Assembly: GCA_025453975.1 (NCBI GenBank)
Contig: JALOPI010000017.1
Span: 1-64,000, forward strand
From: Syntrophobacteraceae bacterium
GTDB taxonomy: Bacteria > Desulfobacterota > Syntrophobacteria > Syntrophobacterales > Syntrophobacteraceae
DNA: 64,000 nt
Reading direction: 5' to 3'
Positions 36,547-46,212 of this stretch are shown in pieces (the first letter of the stretch is position 1; the number at the start of each line of letters is the position of its first letter). Below the pieces are notes generated by a model. The model made no database searches and had not been told where the DNA came from. It worked only from the letters and a program-made list of their open reading frames with translations. Made by a program: the position numbers and the translations under genes.

Positions 36547-38178
36547 TCACCCAGGGTACGCCGGGAGGGTGGTGAGCCTGTCGTCCTCGATGGGGCCTCC
36601 CACCGTCAGGTGATAGAGGTCCTGGTATCTGCGGGACTTCAAGCCCAGCAGATGGTGCATGGGGTCGTCGAAGTAGCAGCCGATGCCCGTCGCCCGCAGT
36701 CCCGCCGCTTCCGCTTCGAGATAGAGCATCTGGCCGATCAGGCCGCATTCCCAGAAAAGCCTCGGATAGAACCACGGACCTCGATCCTGGAGCGGACCTT
36801 CAAACTCCGCGATCATCCCCGTGCTGAAGCAGCCGGCCCCGGCAATGTCCTGGAAGCATGAGATCTGGGCGGCGGCCTGTCTAAGGTCTCCCTCCAGGAG
36901 CTGAAAGAGGAGAAGCTCCTGGGGACATTCGGGGGGACGATTCCAGAGGAAGTCCCCGCGCATCGCCTCACGGAGATCGGGAAGGGCTTCGGCCGTGGAG
37001 GGGAGCATGTAGAGCCCTGGGCTCAGGCCGTCCACCCTGTGTACAAATAGAGCCAGGTGAGCCTGCGGGGACCAGGGCAGCACGGCGTGGGGCCCCTGGC
37101 GCCGGGTCGGGACCGCCCGCCGCAGCATTCTGAAAAAGGCTGATGCCGACATGCGGGTGGCCCCGTCCATGGAAACGGCGCTCCGCCTCTGGAGCGCCAG
37201 ATGGCTCAGGAGAAGGCCGGGTCGGACGTCGGGACCAGGCTCCTCTTGGCTCCAGGGCAGGCTTTCCATGGCGCTCGGGGTGGCCGGCTTGCGGGAGGCC
37301 CGCGCCACGGCCTCGATGATCTCCCATTTGGCGTGGTCCGGGCTCAGCTCATTGGGCCTGCCCTGCCAGGCCAGGCTCTCGAGGACGGCTCCGTCGGGAA
37401 TCTCGAGCTTCGGGATGGCATCCTCGTCGGTCTGTCGGGTCTGGATGAGGATCAGCCCGTCGGCATGCTCGGCTTCGGGTCCCGAGGGATGCGGGAGTCC
37501 CAGGAGGGCTCCCACGGCCTCCGTGCCCGGTCCATCCAGGAGCCGGGCTTTCCAGCCCAGGCCCGAGGCTGCAAGACCAATGGCTGCCAGGGCATGCCCC
37601 ACATCCAGCTGGCAGTATCGATAGGCCCGCTCGCCATATTTCCAGGACTCACGCCAGTGGATCGAGGAAATCCCCATGAGGAGGCTCCCGGGAGGAAGCC
37701 CGGCCGTCATCCCCTTCCAGATCTCGGCGGGCAGGACGGCCCGCCGCTCCAGCCCATGCTCCCGTGGAGCATAGTGGTAAACACCTGGCTCATCGCTCAG
37801 GCCGTGAACGGGACCGGTGACGAGATAGCCTTCGGTGGGATGCAGGTTGCCGCTGGACGGGTTGACGCGGAGGGCCCATGCCGTCCCTCCGGCCTGTTTC
37901 CAGGCGGAGAGAGCCAGGCTGTGCCGGAGCAGCCATGAGACGGATCTGGAATTCAGGGGAGCCGCTGGAATCCTACCCCACGTCAAGGCATGGTCATAAA
38001 GGGGGTCCTGAATTTCCGCCGGTGAAGGGTCCAGGGGAATCAGGGGGGCGCCGTGGTAGCGTCTGAAGGGGTCCGGCTGGGTGGCCCAGTCCAGATGGCC
38101 CGGTCCCCGGGCATACCGCTTGAATCCGTGCTTGGTGGCTTCATGATAGTCGAATACCACTTCGAGATCCCCGACCAT
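36547..38178 (-). CDS. SagB-type dehydrogenase (tandem nitroreductase-fold flavoprotein)
   Basis: 543 residues from the ATG at 38178, with AGGAG 9 bases upstream; a longer frame to 38679 overlaps htpX. Two nitroreductase-like halves are visible: the first has SGNLHPTEGYLV and the segment DVGHALAAIGLAASGLG (about residues 110-250), the second has PGLYML and QDIAGAG...YLEAEAAGLRATGIGCYFDD near the C-terminus. SagB proteins are FMN enzymes that oxidise azolines in thiazole/oxazole-modified peptides, but many stand-alone members are uncharacterised. No precursor peptide or cyclodehydratase is adjacent. It follows htpX after 131 bases. Confidence 0.82.
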   Translation of the reverse strand: MVGDLEVVFDYHEATKHGFKRYARGPGHLDWATQPDPFRRYHGAPLIPLDPSPAEIQDPLYDHALTWGRIPAAPLNSRSVSWLLRHSLALSAWKQAGGTAWALRVNPSSGNLHPTEGYLVTGPVHGLSDEPGVYHYAPREHGLERRAVLPAEIWKGMTAGLPPGSLLMGISSIHWRESWKYGERAYRYCQLDVGHALAAIGLAASGLGWKARLLDGPGTEAVGALLGLPHPSGPEAEHADGLILIQTRQTDEDAIPKLEIPDGAVLESLAWQGRPNELSPDHAKWEIIEAVARASRKPATPSAMESLPWSQEEPGPDVRPGLLLSHLALQRRSAVSMDGATRMSASAFFRMLRRAVPTRRQGPHAVLPWSPQAHLALFVHRVDGLSPGLYMLPSTAEALPDLREAMRGDFLWNRPPECPQELLLFQLLEGDLRQAAAQISCFQDIAGAGCFSTGMIAEFEGPLQDRGPWFYPRLFWECGLIGQMLYLEAEAAGLRATGIGCYFDDPMHHLLGLKSRRYQDLYHLTVGGPIEDDRLTTLPAYPG

Positions 38179-38309
38179 GACTCGCAGCTCCTGATGTGAG
38201 GCGTTACCTGTCCCTGGAAGTCGGGCTGCGACTCGGGGTGGGCATGAGTCCCCTATCGGACCGTGGCCCAACCTCTTCGGCCTTCGATGGGCATTGGGGA
38301 GGCACGGTG

Positions 38310-39164
38310 TCAATAGTCCATGGACCGAAGCCTGCGGATCCTCTCCTCCATGGGCGGGTGCGTGCTGAAAAGATTCATCAGGCTGCTTCCCGAAAGGGGA
38401 TTCACGATGAACATGTGGGCCGTCGATGGATTGGCGCCATGCATGGGGATGCGCTCGGACGCCACGGAAAGCTTTTCCAGGGCGCGGGCCAGGGGCTCTC
38501 CACCGTGGGACAGTCTCGCCCCGGTTTCGTCGGCCAGGTATTCCCTGGACCGGGAGATGGCCATCTGGATCAGCATGGCCGCGATGGGCGCCAGGATGGC
38601 CATGGCCAGGGCTCCAAGAACCCCGCCGCCTCCGCCTTGCTCGTCGTTGCCGCGAAAACCGCCGAAGATGGCTCCCCACTTGACCATGTTGGCCAGCATC
38701 ATGATGACGCCCGCCAGGGTGGCCGCGATGGAGCTCACCAGGATGTCGTGGTTCTTGATGTGTCCCATTTCATGGGCGATGACCCCTCGCAGCTCCTGGG
38801 GCGTCAGAATGCGGGTGATCCCCTCGGTGACGGCCACGACGGCGTTTTCGGGATTCCGTCCCGTGGCGAAGGCATTGGGGGTGTCCTCGGGGATGACGTA
38901 CAGTCGCGGCATCGGGATCTGAGCTTCCTGAGCCAGCTCGCGCACCATCCGCACCAGGTCGGGAGCCGAATACTCGTCCAGGGGCTGAGCCCGGTACATG
39001 GCGAGGACGATCTTGTCAGAGAACCAGTAGCTGCCGAAGTTCATGACGACGGCGAATACAAAGGCCAGCATCATGCCGGACCGTCCGCCGACGACGCTGC
39101 CGAAAAACAGAATGAGAACCGTCAGCAAGGCCATCAAGAACGTGGTGCGCAATCTCGTGGACAT
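38310..39164 (-). CDS. htpX: Membrane zinc metalloprotease HtpX
   Basis: 284 residues from the ATG at 39164 (GGAGGAG upstream). Two N-terminal membrane helices, the zinc site [11 protein letters not shown] near residue 126, two further helices (about 140-205) and the third ligand Glu in SREYLADE. HtpX degrades misfolded inner-membrane proteins with FtsH. It lies 89 bases downstream of hsp20 on the same strand, consistent with an envelope/protein stress group driven by the promoter at 39773. Confidence 0.95.
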   Translation of the reverse strand: MSTRLRTTFLMALLTVLILFFGSVVGGRSGMMLAFVFAVVMNFGSYWFSDKIVLAMYRAQPLDEYSAPDLVRMVRELAQEAQIPMPRLYVIPEDTPNAFATGRNPENAVVAVTEGITRILTPQELRGVIAHEMGHIKNHDILVSSIAATLAGVIMMLANMVKWGAIFGGFRGNDEQGGGGGVLGALAMAILAPIAAMLIQMAISRSREYLADETGARLSHGGEPLARALEKLSVASERIPMHGANPSTAHMFIVNPLSGSSLMNLFSTHPPMEERIRRLRSMDY

Positions 39165-39253
39165 GACTCGTACTCCTCCTGCTATCCGAGTGACCGTGCA
39201 TCGAGGACCCATGAAGCCGTCCCGATGCCGTCGGTCGAAAGTGGCGATTCACT

Positions 39254-39718
39254 CTACTCGGAAAGGACGGGGATTCTACGGGATACCACCGGGGCGCCGG
39301 GCTGCTTTTGAATCCGGATGGTCAGGACGCCGCCCCTGAGCTCGGCTTCGATGCTGTCGTACCGGGCATCTCGAGGCATGAGGACGGCCCGCTCGAATGC
39401 GCCACCGGGCCGCTCGGCCGCGTGGACATTGGAATGGGCGGGATGCGCGGGAAGCTTCCTGATGCCGGAGATCCTCAACATGCCGTCAGTCACCTCTAGG
39501 GAGACCTGATCCGGCCCGACTCCGGGGAGGTCGGCGTGAAGGACCCATAGGTCGGACCCCTCCCAGCAATCCATTAAAGGATTCCACATCTGCTGCTCAG
39601 CTGGAGAGGGCTCGGGCTGAGCCACTGCTTCGGCGAGAGTCTCATGAAACAGCACGTCCATACGCTGCTTCATGGCTTTGAGCTCCTCGATGATGGGATC
39701 ACTCCGAGGCTGCATCAA
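39254..39718 (-). CDS. Small heat-shock protein, Hsp20/alpha-crystallin family
   Basis: 154 residues. The alpha-crystallin domain spans about residues 50-145 (WVLHADLPGVGPDQVSLEVTDGMLRISG) with the conserved late segment AELRGGVLTIRIQKQ. These ATP-independent chaperones hold unfolded proteins. GAGGAGG lies upstream of the ATG. The first 45 residues contain a short acidic/Gln-rich tail. Possible co-transcription with htpX and the sagB-like gene. Confidence 0.92.
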   Translation of the reverse strand: MMQPRSDPIIEELKAMKQRMDVLFHETLAEAVAQPEPSPAEQQMWNPLMDCWEGSDLWVLHADLPGVGPDQVSLEVTDGMLRISGIRKLPAHPAHSNVHAAERPGGAFERAVLMPRDARYDSIEAELRGGVLTIRIQKQPGAPVVSRRIPVLSE

Positions 39719-39772
39719 GACTTCCTCCTCACGACACCGACGGCATAAAGATAAACTCTGAATTTCTTCAGA

Positions 39773-39801
39773 AAATTAATGAAATGTCCCGGGACTGTCA
39801 A
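39773..39801 (-). promoter_or_regulatory. Sigma-70-type promoter for hsp20-htpX, with internal palindrome
   Basis: On the minus strand TTGACA (39801-39796), a 17-base spacer, and TAATTT (39778-39773). The spacer holds the perfect 10-bp palindrome GTCCCGGGAC. Just downstream lies an imperfect inverted repeat (AATTTTC TGA AGAAATT). No CIRCE or sigma-32 consensus was seen, so control would be by an unknown repressor. Confidence 0.55.
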
Positions 39802-40217
39802 GGAAGCTTCCACTGGAATTTGAGCTTGTTTGGGAACGACTCACCCCGCCCCGTCCCGGATCGTCCCTGACAGCCTGCCACTCCCAGACGGGTGCTTGAA
39901 TCAGTCCCCCATGGGCTCGAGTCATCTGCGGTTGGGGAGAGCCACCTCGGAGAGTGGGTTCCCCCCCCCCCAGGCCCAGCCTTGGGTGAGACTGGTATTC
40001 CGGGGTGTTGTACGCTAGTATGGCAGCGGCGGCGGGCTGAAGCCAAAGCGGCATCGAGGGGTGCGGGGACCGGGCTCTCCGTCGGAAGCAGCCTGGCCCG
40101 GGAGATGGATCGTGGTGCCACCCGAGCACGTTCTTCAGTGGTGGAATGCCTGGTGGTGAAGGGGCCCCGGAAGGCTCCGGGGAATGAACGGTGAGATCCT
40201 CATGAGCGGAGGAGCGG
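39802..40217. other. Gap between hsp20 and proS without a gene
   Basis: About 415 bases upstream of proS. A C-run of eleven bases lies at 39961-39971. Open frames at 39892-40194 (plus) and 39776-40129 (minus) have no recognisable domain and look like GC-driven shadows. No RNA structure such as a T-box was recognisable upstream of proS. Confidence 0.4.
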
Positions 40218-41963
40218 ATGCGCTATTCGAAGTATTTCATACACACGCTTTATGAAGTGCCCAGGGAAGCCGAGACGCCTTCCCACATCAACCTGCTGCG
40301 CGGGTGCTACATCCATCCCGTGGCCGCGGGGCTTTACTCGCTCCTGCCTCTGGGACACCGCGTGGCGGAGAAGATCAAGACCATCATCCGCCAGGAGCTC
40401 GATGCCATCGACGGCATGGAAGTCACCATGCCCGTGCTGAATCCGGCGGAGCTCTGGAAGAAGACCCGGCGCTATTTCGACATCGGACAGGAGCTTTTCC
40501 GCATCAAGGACCGGAAGGATCGGGAGCTCGTCCTGGCCATGACTCACGAGGAGGTGATCACCGACATCGCCCGGGCCTTCCTCAGGTCCTATCGCGACCT
40601 GCCGGTGATGCTCTACCAGATCCAGACGAAGATCCGGGACGAAGCGCGCCCCCGGGCTGGCCTCCTGCGCGTGCGCGAGTTCTTCATGAAGGATGCGTAC
40701 AGCTTTCACCCGAGCTTCGAGGATCTGGACGAGTATTATCCCAGGATCTTCAACGCGTATTTGAGGATTTTTGCCCGGGCCGGGCTCAAGACCGTGCCCA
40801 TCGAGGCCGATTCGGGGATCATGGGAGGGACGGGATCCCACGAGTTCATGCTGGAGTCCCCCCATGGCGAGGACCGTTTCGTGGTGTGCTCCCGGTGCGG
40901 GTATTCGGCCAACACCGAGAAGGCCGTCGGCCTCAAGCCCATGAAGGAGGAGTCCCTGGAAGATCCTGCCCCACTGGAAAGGGCTCCCACCCCCGGCGTC
41001 AAGACCATCGCCGACCTCATGGCGTTTTTCGGCATTCCCGAGGACCGGCTCCTCAAGACCGTCGCCTACACCGCCGACGACGAGCTGGTTCTGGCCTGTA
41101 TCCGGGGGGATTTCGCGGTTTCGGAGACCAAGCTCGCCAATCACCTGAAGGCCATCCGGCTGGAGATGGCATCGGAGGACGCGCTGGCGGCCCGCGGGCT
41201 TTGCGGCGGCTTCCTGTCGCCCGTTGGGCTGGAAAAGACCCGAGTTGTCCTGGACACTTCCGTCCACGAAGGGGCCCTCTACGTCGCGGGGGGCAACGAG
41301 GCGGATGTCCATCTCAGGAATGTGAGGCCAGGCCGCGATTTTCTGGCCCCGGAGCGGGTCGATATCGCCGAGGTCCGTCATGGGGATGCCTGTGCCGCTT
41401 GCGAGAGCGGGGTCCTGGAGATCAAGCGGGGCATTGAGCTGGGTCACACGTTCAAGCTGGGGATCAAGTACACCTCCCCCGAGTCCATGGATGTCAGCTT
41501 CCTGGATGGAGCCGGGGCTCAGCAGCGGGTCATCATGGGCTGTTACGGCATCGGGGTGGAGCGGCTCATGGCGGCTGCGGTCGAGCAATGGCACGATGAC
41601 TCGGGGATGATCTTCCCGGCGACCATCGCACCGTTCCAGGTGATCCTGACGTCCCTGGGTCAGAAGGAAGCGGTGCTGGGAATGGCCGAAGGCATCTACC
41701 AGGAGCTGATGGGGCGCTGCGAGGTGCTCTTCGACGACCGGGACGAGTCGCCGGGTGTGAAGCTCAAGGACGCTGACCTGCTCGGCATTCCCATCCGGGT
41801 GGTGGTGAGCCAGAAGCTGACCAAAAACGACCAGCTGGAGATCAAGGTGAGGCAGACGGGGGAGGTCATCGTCTGTCAGCGGGGCGAGCTGGGCGGGCTT
41901 CTCCCGAAGCTTCTGGATGATTTGATGCCTTCCCTGGAGGGACTGCCTTACATGGCTGAGTGA
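40218..41963 (+). CDS. proS: Prolyl-tRNA synthetase, bacterial type with editing insertion
   Basis: 581 residues, the bacterial ProS length. Class II motifs are visible: [10 protein letters not shown] (motif 1 area), [25 protein letters not shown] (motif 2) and [11 protein letters not shown] (motif 3). Between them, about residues 225-385, is the YbaK/INS editing domain ([24 protein letters not shown]) that clears Ala-tRNA(Pro). An anticodon-binding domain follows ([10 protein letters not shown]...). GAGCGGAGGAGC precedes the ATG. Confidence 0.96.
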   Translation: MRYSKYFIHTLYEVPREAETPSHINLLRGCYIHPVAAGLYSLLPLGHRVAEKIKTIIRQELDAIDGMEVTMPVLNPAELWKKTRRYFDIGQELFRIKDRKDRELVLAMTHEEVITDIARAFLRSYRDLPVMLYQIQTKIRDEARPRAGLLRVREFFMKDAYSFHPSFEDLDEYYPRIFNAYLRIFARAGLKTVPIEADSGIMGGTGSHEFMLESPHGEDRFVVCSRCGYSANTEKAVGLKPMKEESLEDPAPLERAPTPGVKTIADLMAFFGIPEDRLLKTVAYTADDELVLACIRGDFAVSETKLANHLKAIRLEMASEDALAARGLCGGFLSPVGLEKTRVVLDTSVHEGALYVAGGNEADVHLRNVRPGRDFLAPERVDIAEVRHGDACAACESGVLEIKRGIELGHTFKLGIKYTSPESMDVSFLDGAGAQQRVIMGCYGIGVERLMAAAVEQWHDDSGMIFPATIAPFQVILTSLGQKEAVLGMAEGIYQELMGRCEVLFDDRDESPGVKLKDADLLGIPIRVVVSQKLTKNDQLEIKVRQTGEVIVCQRGELGGLLPKLLDDLMPSLEGLPYMAE

Positions 41964-42056
41964 GTGAGCGGCTGATTTCGCTTCAGGTCAGCCGGGTGCG
42001 GGGGGGTGCGGAGCGGCCCGCCCCCGTGGTAACCGGCTCCGGAATGAGGAGTGCCC

Positions 42057-42473
42057 GTGAAGTCCTATCGCAAGGAGTTATGGTTCAACGTGCCGACCCG
42101 GCGGGCCTTCATCAACATCACCTCCCAGGTGGAGGACTGCCTCGGGGAGAGCGGTGTCCGTGAAGGGCTTCTGCTTTGCAACGCCATGCACATCACGGCC
42201 TCGGTCTTCATCAACGATGATGAGCCGGGTCTTCACCAGGATTATGAAGCCTGGCTTGAAAAACTGGCTCCCCACGAGCCGGTCGGCCAGTACCGTCACA
42301 ACGTGGGGGAGGACAATGCCGATGCCCACATGAAACGGCAGGTGATGGGGCGGGAAGTTGTGGTGGCGGTGACGGGGGGGCGGCTGGACCTGGGAACCTG
42401 GGAGCGGGTCTTCTACGGGGAGTTCGACGGACGAAGGAAAAAGCGGGTCCTGGTCAAGATCATTGGAGAGTGA
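42057..42473 (+). CDS. YjbQ/UPF0047 family protein
   Basis: 138 residues from the GTG at 42057 with GAGGA 6 bases upstream; a GTG at 42051 abuts the ribosome site and is less likely. The fold is that of the YjbQ family, with the motif [18 protein letters not shown] and the C-terminal HxxxxVMGRE and [16 protein letters not shown] segments. Members have weak thiamine-phosphate synthase activity and an unclear main role. It follows proS after 93 bases on the same strand. Confidence 0.9.
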   Translation: MKSYRKELWFNVPTRRAFINITSQVEDCLGESGVREGLLLCNAMHITASVFINDDEPGLHQDYEAWLEKLAPHEPVGQYRHNVGEDNADAHMKRQVMGREVVVAVTGGRLDLGTWERVFYGEFDGRRKKRVLVKIIGE

Positions 42474-42633
42474 AGGGGCCGGGGACGGGGCGTGGTGCGG
42501 CGCGGCATCGGAAAAAGGTGCTTCCGTTCTGGTTCCCGGATGATATGATGATTTTCATCGAACAGGGGAGAGGGCAGCTCCGGAATCTCGAGGGGCGGCG
42601 CCCTTGGAAGCTTCATGAGGTTAAGGAGCCGTT

Positions 42634-43131
42634 ATGTACATAGAGATGATCGTGTCGGGGCTGGTCATGGACCCCCAGACCAACACCCCCATAGTGATCC
42701 TGAAAGATCCCCAGGATGAAAAGTCACTGCCGATCTGGATCGGTCTCCTTGAAGCGACCTCCATTGCCACCGAGCTAGAGAAGATTCAGTTTCCCCGTCC
42801 CATGACCCACGATCTCATGAAGAACTGCCTGGATCATCTGGAGGTCAAGGTGGAGCGTATCGAGGTCTGCGACCTGCGAAACAACACTTACTACGCCCTG
42901 ATCTACCTGAGGGACCAGGACCGTCTCAGCTCCATCGACGCCCGCCCCAGCGACGCCATCGCCATTGCCCTGCGGACCAACGCACCCATCTTCGTCAACG
43001 AGGATGTACTTTCGAGATCCCAGAAGGCCGCGGAAGATGTGCGCCCCGTTTTTGACAAGGAGAACCAGGACAGATGGTCCGAGATGCTCGAGAAATTGAA
43101 TCCGGACGATTTCAGCAAGTATAAGATGTGA
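42634..43131 (+). CDS. Bifunctional nuclease family protein (DUF151)
   Basis: 165 residues. The DUF151 core is recognisable (LKDPQDEKSLPIWIGLLEATSIA, MTHDLMKNCLDHL, DARPSDAIAIALRTNAPIFV). Plant members act as RNase/DNase; the bacterial role is unsettled. An adjacent UvrB/UvrC motif sometimes found at the C-terminus is absent. AAGGAGC precedes the ATG. A perfect 14-bp palindrome begins 7 bases after the stop. Confidence 0.92.
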   Translation: MYIEMIVSGLVMDPQTNTPIVILKDPQDEKSLPIWIGLLEATSIATELEKIQFPRPMTHDLMKNCLDHLEVKVERIEVCDLRNNTYYALIYLRDQDRLSSIDARPSDAIAIALRTNAPIFVNEDVLSRSQKAAEDVRPVFDKENQDRWSEMLEKLNPDDFSKYKM

Positions 43132-43137
43132 CGCGTA

Positions 43138-43151
43138 CCCCTCGCGAGGGG
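43138..43151 (+). terminator. Possible terminator hairpin after the DUF151 gene
   Basis: CCCCTCGCGAGGGG is a perfect 14-bp palindrome 7 bases after the stop codon. There is no T-tract, so it is a hairpin that may slow or end transcription, not a standard terminator. Confidence 0.35.
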
Positions 43152-43490
43152 ACCGCAGGGTTCTTCCGGCCTGCCGTGTCGGAAGATCAGGGAGCCTTCC
43201 CCCCGACGCCCCGAATGCCCTGACGGGGGTGCTCACCCAGCTTTCTCAAGCCATCATCCCTTCAGAGTCAGCCCCCCGCGGTGACAGAGCTGTTGACCGG
43301 ATTCCATCGGCCTGAGCACCGGACGGTGCCATGGGCTCCGTGAAGCCGGCCCGTGCGGGATCCAGGGTCGGCTTGAACCGTACCCACGCCGAGTCAACGG
43401 CATTGCCCTGGGAGGATGGCCTCGGAGGCGGAGGGCCGCGGCCGGCCGCATGGAGGGGGATGGCACTGCGACGGACTTAAGGAGGATTCC
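43152..43490. other. Gap upstream of adenine deaminase, no gene seen
   Basis: About 340 bases of GC-rich DNA between the DUF151 gene and ade. No RNA motif of the purine-riboswitch type is recognisable, and open frames on either strand have no family features. The last 12 bases carry the ade ribosome site (AAGGAGGATTCC). Confidence 0.35.
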
Positions 43491-45224
43491 ATGAACGAGT
43501 GGAGCGAGGACCGGTTGAGGAGAATGATCGATGCGGCCCGGGGCCGTCGACCGGTTGATCTGTGCATTCGCGGCTGCCAGCTGGTGAACGTGCTTTCGGG
43601 ATCCCTGGAGACCGTCAGCCTGGGGATCGATGGCGGCTTCATCGTCGGCTGGGGTGACTACGAGGCCGAGCGGGTCCTGGACGGGCACGGCATGTTCGCA
43701 TGCCCCGGTTTTATGGATGGCCACATCCACCTCGAGAGCACGATGTTGAGTCCGGCCCAGTTCGCCGCCGCGGTCATTCCCCGGGGCACCACCGCGGTGG
43801 TGGCGGATCCCCATGAGCTGGCCAATGTTTACGGTGTCGACGGGATTCGGTATTTACTGGAGGCGGTGGAAGGGATTCCCCTGGATTTCTATTTCAACCT
43901 GCCCAGCTGTGTGCCGGCGTCTCCGCTCGAGACGGCGGGGGCCCGGCTGGGGGCCGCCGACCTCGAAGCCATCAGGTGTCATCCCAGGATCCTGGGACTT
44001 GCCGAGATGATGAACTTTCCCGGGGTCCTGGCGGGGGCTCCCGATATCCTGGAGAAGCTGCTGCTGTTCCAGGACGGTGTCCTGGATGGGCACGCCCCGA
44101 TGCTCCGGGGGCTCGATTTGAACGGCTACCTCTGCGCGGGCATCCGGTCGGATCATGAGTGCACAGCGCTGGACGAGGCGCGTGAGAAGCTGGCCAAAGG
44201 CATGACGATCATGATTCGTGAGGGAAGCCAGTCGAAGGATCTCGAGGCCTTGCTGCCCGTGGTGAACGATCGATCGTGGCCTCGATGCATGTTCGTGAGC
44301 GACGACCGGCATCCCGACGACCTGCTCGGGGAGGGTCACATGAATGCCATCGTGAACCGCGCCATGTCGCTGGGCATGGAGCCCGTCCGCGCCCTCTCCC
44401 TGGCTTCCCTCACTCCCGCCTGGTACTTTGGACTCAAGCGGCGCGGAGCCATTGCTCCGGGCTTCCATGCGGACATCGTCCTGAGCCCGACCTTGAATCC
44501 CTGGCAGCCTCGCCTGGTGCTCAAGGACGGGGTGGAAGTGGCGCGCGATGGTGAGCTCACCGTGGAGTCCGGCGCGTGGCCAGGCCCCGCCGTGCCCGCC
44601 AGCCCCATGCGCGTGGGCAGACTGTCTCCCGAGGATCTGGCCGTGCCCGTCCAGGAAGGTGCCTTGCGCGTCATCGGCGTGCGGGAAGGGACCCTCCTGA
44701 CCCGCAAGCTCGCCATGGATCCCACGGTGGAAGGCGGCCTTGCCGTGGCGGATGTGGAGCGCGATCTGCTCAAGCTGGTGGTCTGGAACCGCTACGGCGC
44801 CGGTGCCAGGCCTTCCGTGGCTTTCGCCAGCGGCTTCGGCTTCAAGGAAGGGGCGGTGGCAACGACGGTCGCCCACGACTCCCACAATCTCATCGCCCTG
44901 GGAGCTTCCGATGCGGCCATTCTGCGCGTGGCGGAGGCCGTTCGCGCCTGTGGGGGCGGGATGGCCGTGGGCGGTGAGCAGGGTGATGTGGAGATTCTGC
45001 CTCTCCCCATTGGCGGACTCATGTCCCACGGGCTGCTGCGGGACGTGGTGGACAGCCTGGAGCGTCTCAAGGCTCGCTCCAGGGCTCTGGGATGCACGTT
45101 GTCCAATCCCTTCATGGCCCTGTCGTTTCTGGCTCTGCCGGTCATCCCCGAGCTCAAGCTCACGGATCTGGGGCTGGTGGACGTGGCCAGCTTCTCCCTG
45201 GTTCCGCTCTTCGGTCCAAAGTAG
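43491..45224 (+). CDS. ade: Adenine deaminase
   Basis: 577 residues from the ATG at 43491 (AAGGAGG upstream). Amidohydrolase fold: metal ligands in HIHLEST near residue 80, PHELANVYG, the DGHAPML segment and SDDRHPDDL, and the C-terminal adenine deaminase domain with HDSHNLIALG. It converts adenine to hypoxanthine for purine salvage and uses a binuclear metal centre. It stands alone without other salvage genes. Length matches the prokaryotic enzyme (about 580). Confidence 0.95.
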   Translation: MNEWSEDRLRRMIDAARGRRPVDLCIRGCQLVNVLSGSLETVSLGIDGGFIVGWGDYEAERVLDGHGMFACPGFMDGHIHLESTMLSPAQFAAAVIPRGTTAVVADPHELANVYGVDGIRYLLEAVEGIPLDFYFNLPSCVPASPLETAGARLGAADLEAIRCHPRILGLAEMMNFPGVLAGAPDILEKLLLFQDGVLDGHAPMLRGLDLNGYLCAGIRSDHECTALDEAREKLAKGMTIMIREGSQSKDLEALLPVVNDRSWPRCMFVSDDRHPDDLLGEGHMNAIVNRAMSLGMEPVRALSLASLTPAWYFGLKRRGAIAPGFHADIVLSPTLNPWQPRLVLKDGVEVARDGELTVESGAWPGPAVPASPMRVGRLSPEDLAVPVQEGALRVIGVREGTLLTRKLAMDPTVEGGLAVADVERDLLKLVVWNRYGAGARPSVAFASGFGFKEGAVATTVAHDSHNLIALGASDAAILRVAEAVRACGGGMAVGGEQGDVEILPLPIGGLMSHGLLRDVVDSLERLKARSRALGCTLSNPFMALSFLALPVIPELKLTDLGLVDVASFSLVPLFGPK

Positions 45225-45411
45225 CCCTTGTGAGCTTGCAGGAGGTCTGGTATGGGTGAATAGAATTGAGCTTCCAACCGCCGCTTCCAGTCTCCTGATC
45301 CTCGGAGGTTGCCTTGAGAGGAATGGAAGGGACTGGCGCGGTGAGGTTCGAGATCGAAGCCGTTGGGCAATGAGCATCGAGTGCGTGCGACGCCAAAAAA
45401 AGGAGGATGTG

Positions 45412-45873
45412 ATGGGCTCGGTTTCCTGTACGTCAATGGATGATGTCATCAACTTCGCGATCGACCGGGAGGAGAAGGCCAAGGAGTTTTACCAGCAGTG
45501 CGCCGGTAGAGCCAAGAACCCCGGGATCAAGACTTTCTTCCAGGAGATGGCGGATGAGGAGCAGCGGCACAAGGATCTGCTGGTGGGCCTCAACCCGTTC
45601 AAGCTGGACGAAGTGAAGCTGGATCAGGTCGAGGATCTCAAGATCAGCGACTTCCTGGTGGACGTCAAGTTCTCCGACGACATCACTTACCAGGAAGCCC
45701 TGACCATGGCCATGAAAAAGGAAGAAAAGGCCCACGCCTTTTATGCGGCCTGGAAGACCAAGTGCATGCACGAGAAGACCGCCAAGGTCTTCGAGCTCCT
45801 CGCGACGGAAGAGATGAAGCACAAGCGCAAGATCGAGAACATCTACGACGACGAGATCCTGACCTGGGATTAG
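45412..45873 (+). CDS. Rubrerythrin/ferritin-like diiron protein
   Basis: 153 residues from the ATG at 45412 (AAAGGAGG upstream); a frame extending from 44740 is an artefact of ade. It is a four-helix ferritin-like protein with repeated Glu and ExxH ligands: DREEKAKEFYQQ, DEEQRHKDLL, KKEEKAHAFY and TEEMKHKRKIE. No rubredoxin domain is attached. It probably reduces hydrogen peroxide or handles iron in an anaerobe, but the electron donor is not evident. The gene follows ade on the same strand. Confidence 0.88.
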   Translation: MGSVSCTSMDDVINFAIDREEKAKEFYQQCAGRAKNPGIKTFFQEMADEEQRHKDLLVGLNPFKLDEVKLDQVEDLKISDFLVDVKFSDDITYQEALTMAMKKEEKAHAFYAAWKTKCMHEKTAKVFELLATEEMKHKRKIENIYDDEILTWD

Positions 45874-45900
45874 GCTGGGCTCGTGGCCATGGTCTGGCGC

Positions 45901-45925
45901 GGAGGCTTCGAGCCTCCTCGAAGCC
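45901..45925. repeat. Two mutually exclusive hairpins after the rubrerythrin gene
   Basis: GGAGGC (45901-45906) can pair with GCCTCC (45912-45917), and GGCTTCGA (45904-45911) can pair with TCGAAGCC (45918-45925). The two stems share bases, so only one can form at a time. There is no T-tract. The structure starts 28 bases after the stop codon. Confidence 0.45.
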
Positions 45926-46212
45926 GCGATTCAACCTCCCGAAATCTCCATGGGCTTCCGCCCCGGCTCTTCCGCCGTCCTGGCGGGAGAGCCCTCTCCA
46001 CTGTCCTTGCCTTCCCGCTGCTGGATTCGGTTACCGGGATCCCTGCCCACTTTCATCTCCTGGCCATGTGGCCGGCCACATGGATTCGAGAGAGGGAGAG
46101 GCTCCCCGCGGTGCGGAGCCCGGGCCTGCCGGGAGCGGCCCGGGTGCCCGGCGGAGTGGGTTGACGGGCCAGGCTTGGGGGACGCGGGGCGTTGAGGTCG
46201 CGGGCCCGGCGA
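45926..46212. other. Gap after rubrerythrin without a gene
   Basis: About 290 bases between the hairpins and the convergent HExxH gene. A further GC stem GGCTCC/GGAGCC lies around 46098-46118. No reading frame with coding features was found. Confidence 0.35.

Noticed and set aside
39961-39971. C11 run
   Set aside because: A homopolymer in a non-coding gap; could be a sequencing artefact and shows no link to a gene switch.
45340-45365. GGTTCGAGATCGAAGCC resembling a tRNA T-arm
   Set aside because: No acceptor, D or anticodon stem can be built around it, and the position is just before a protein gene.
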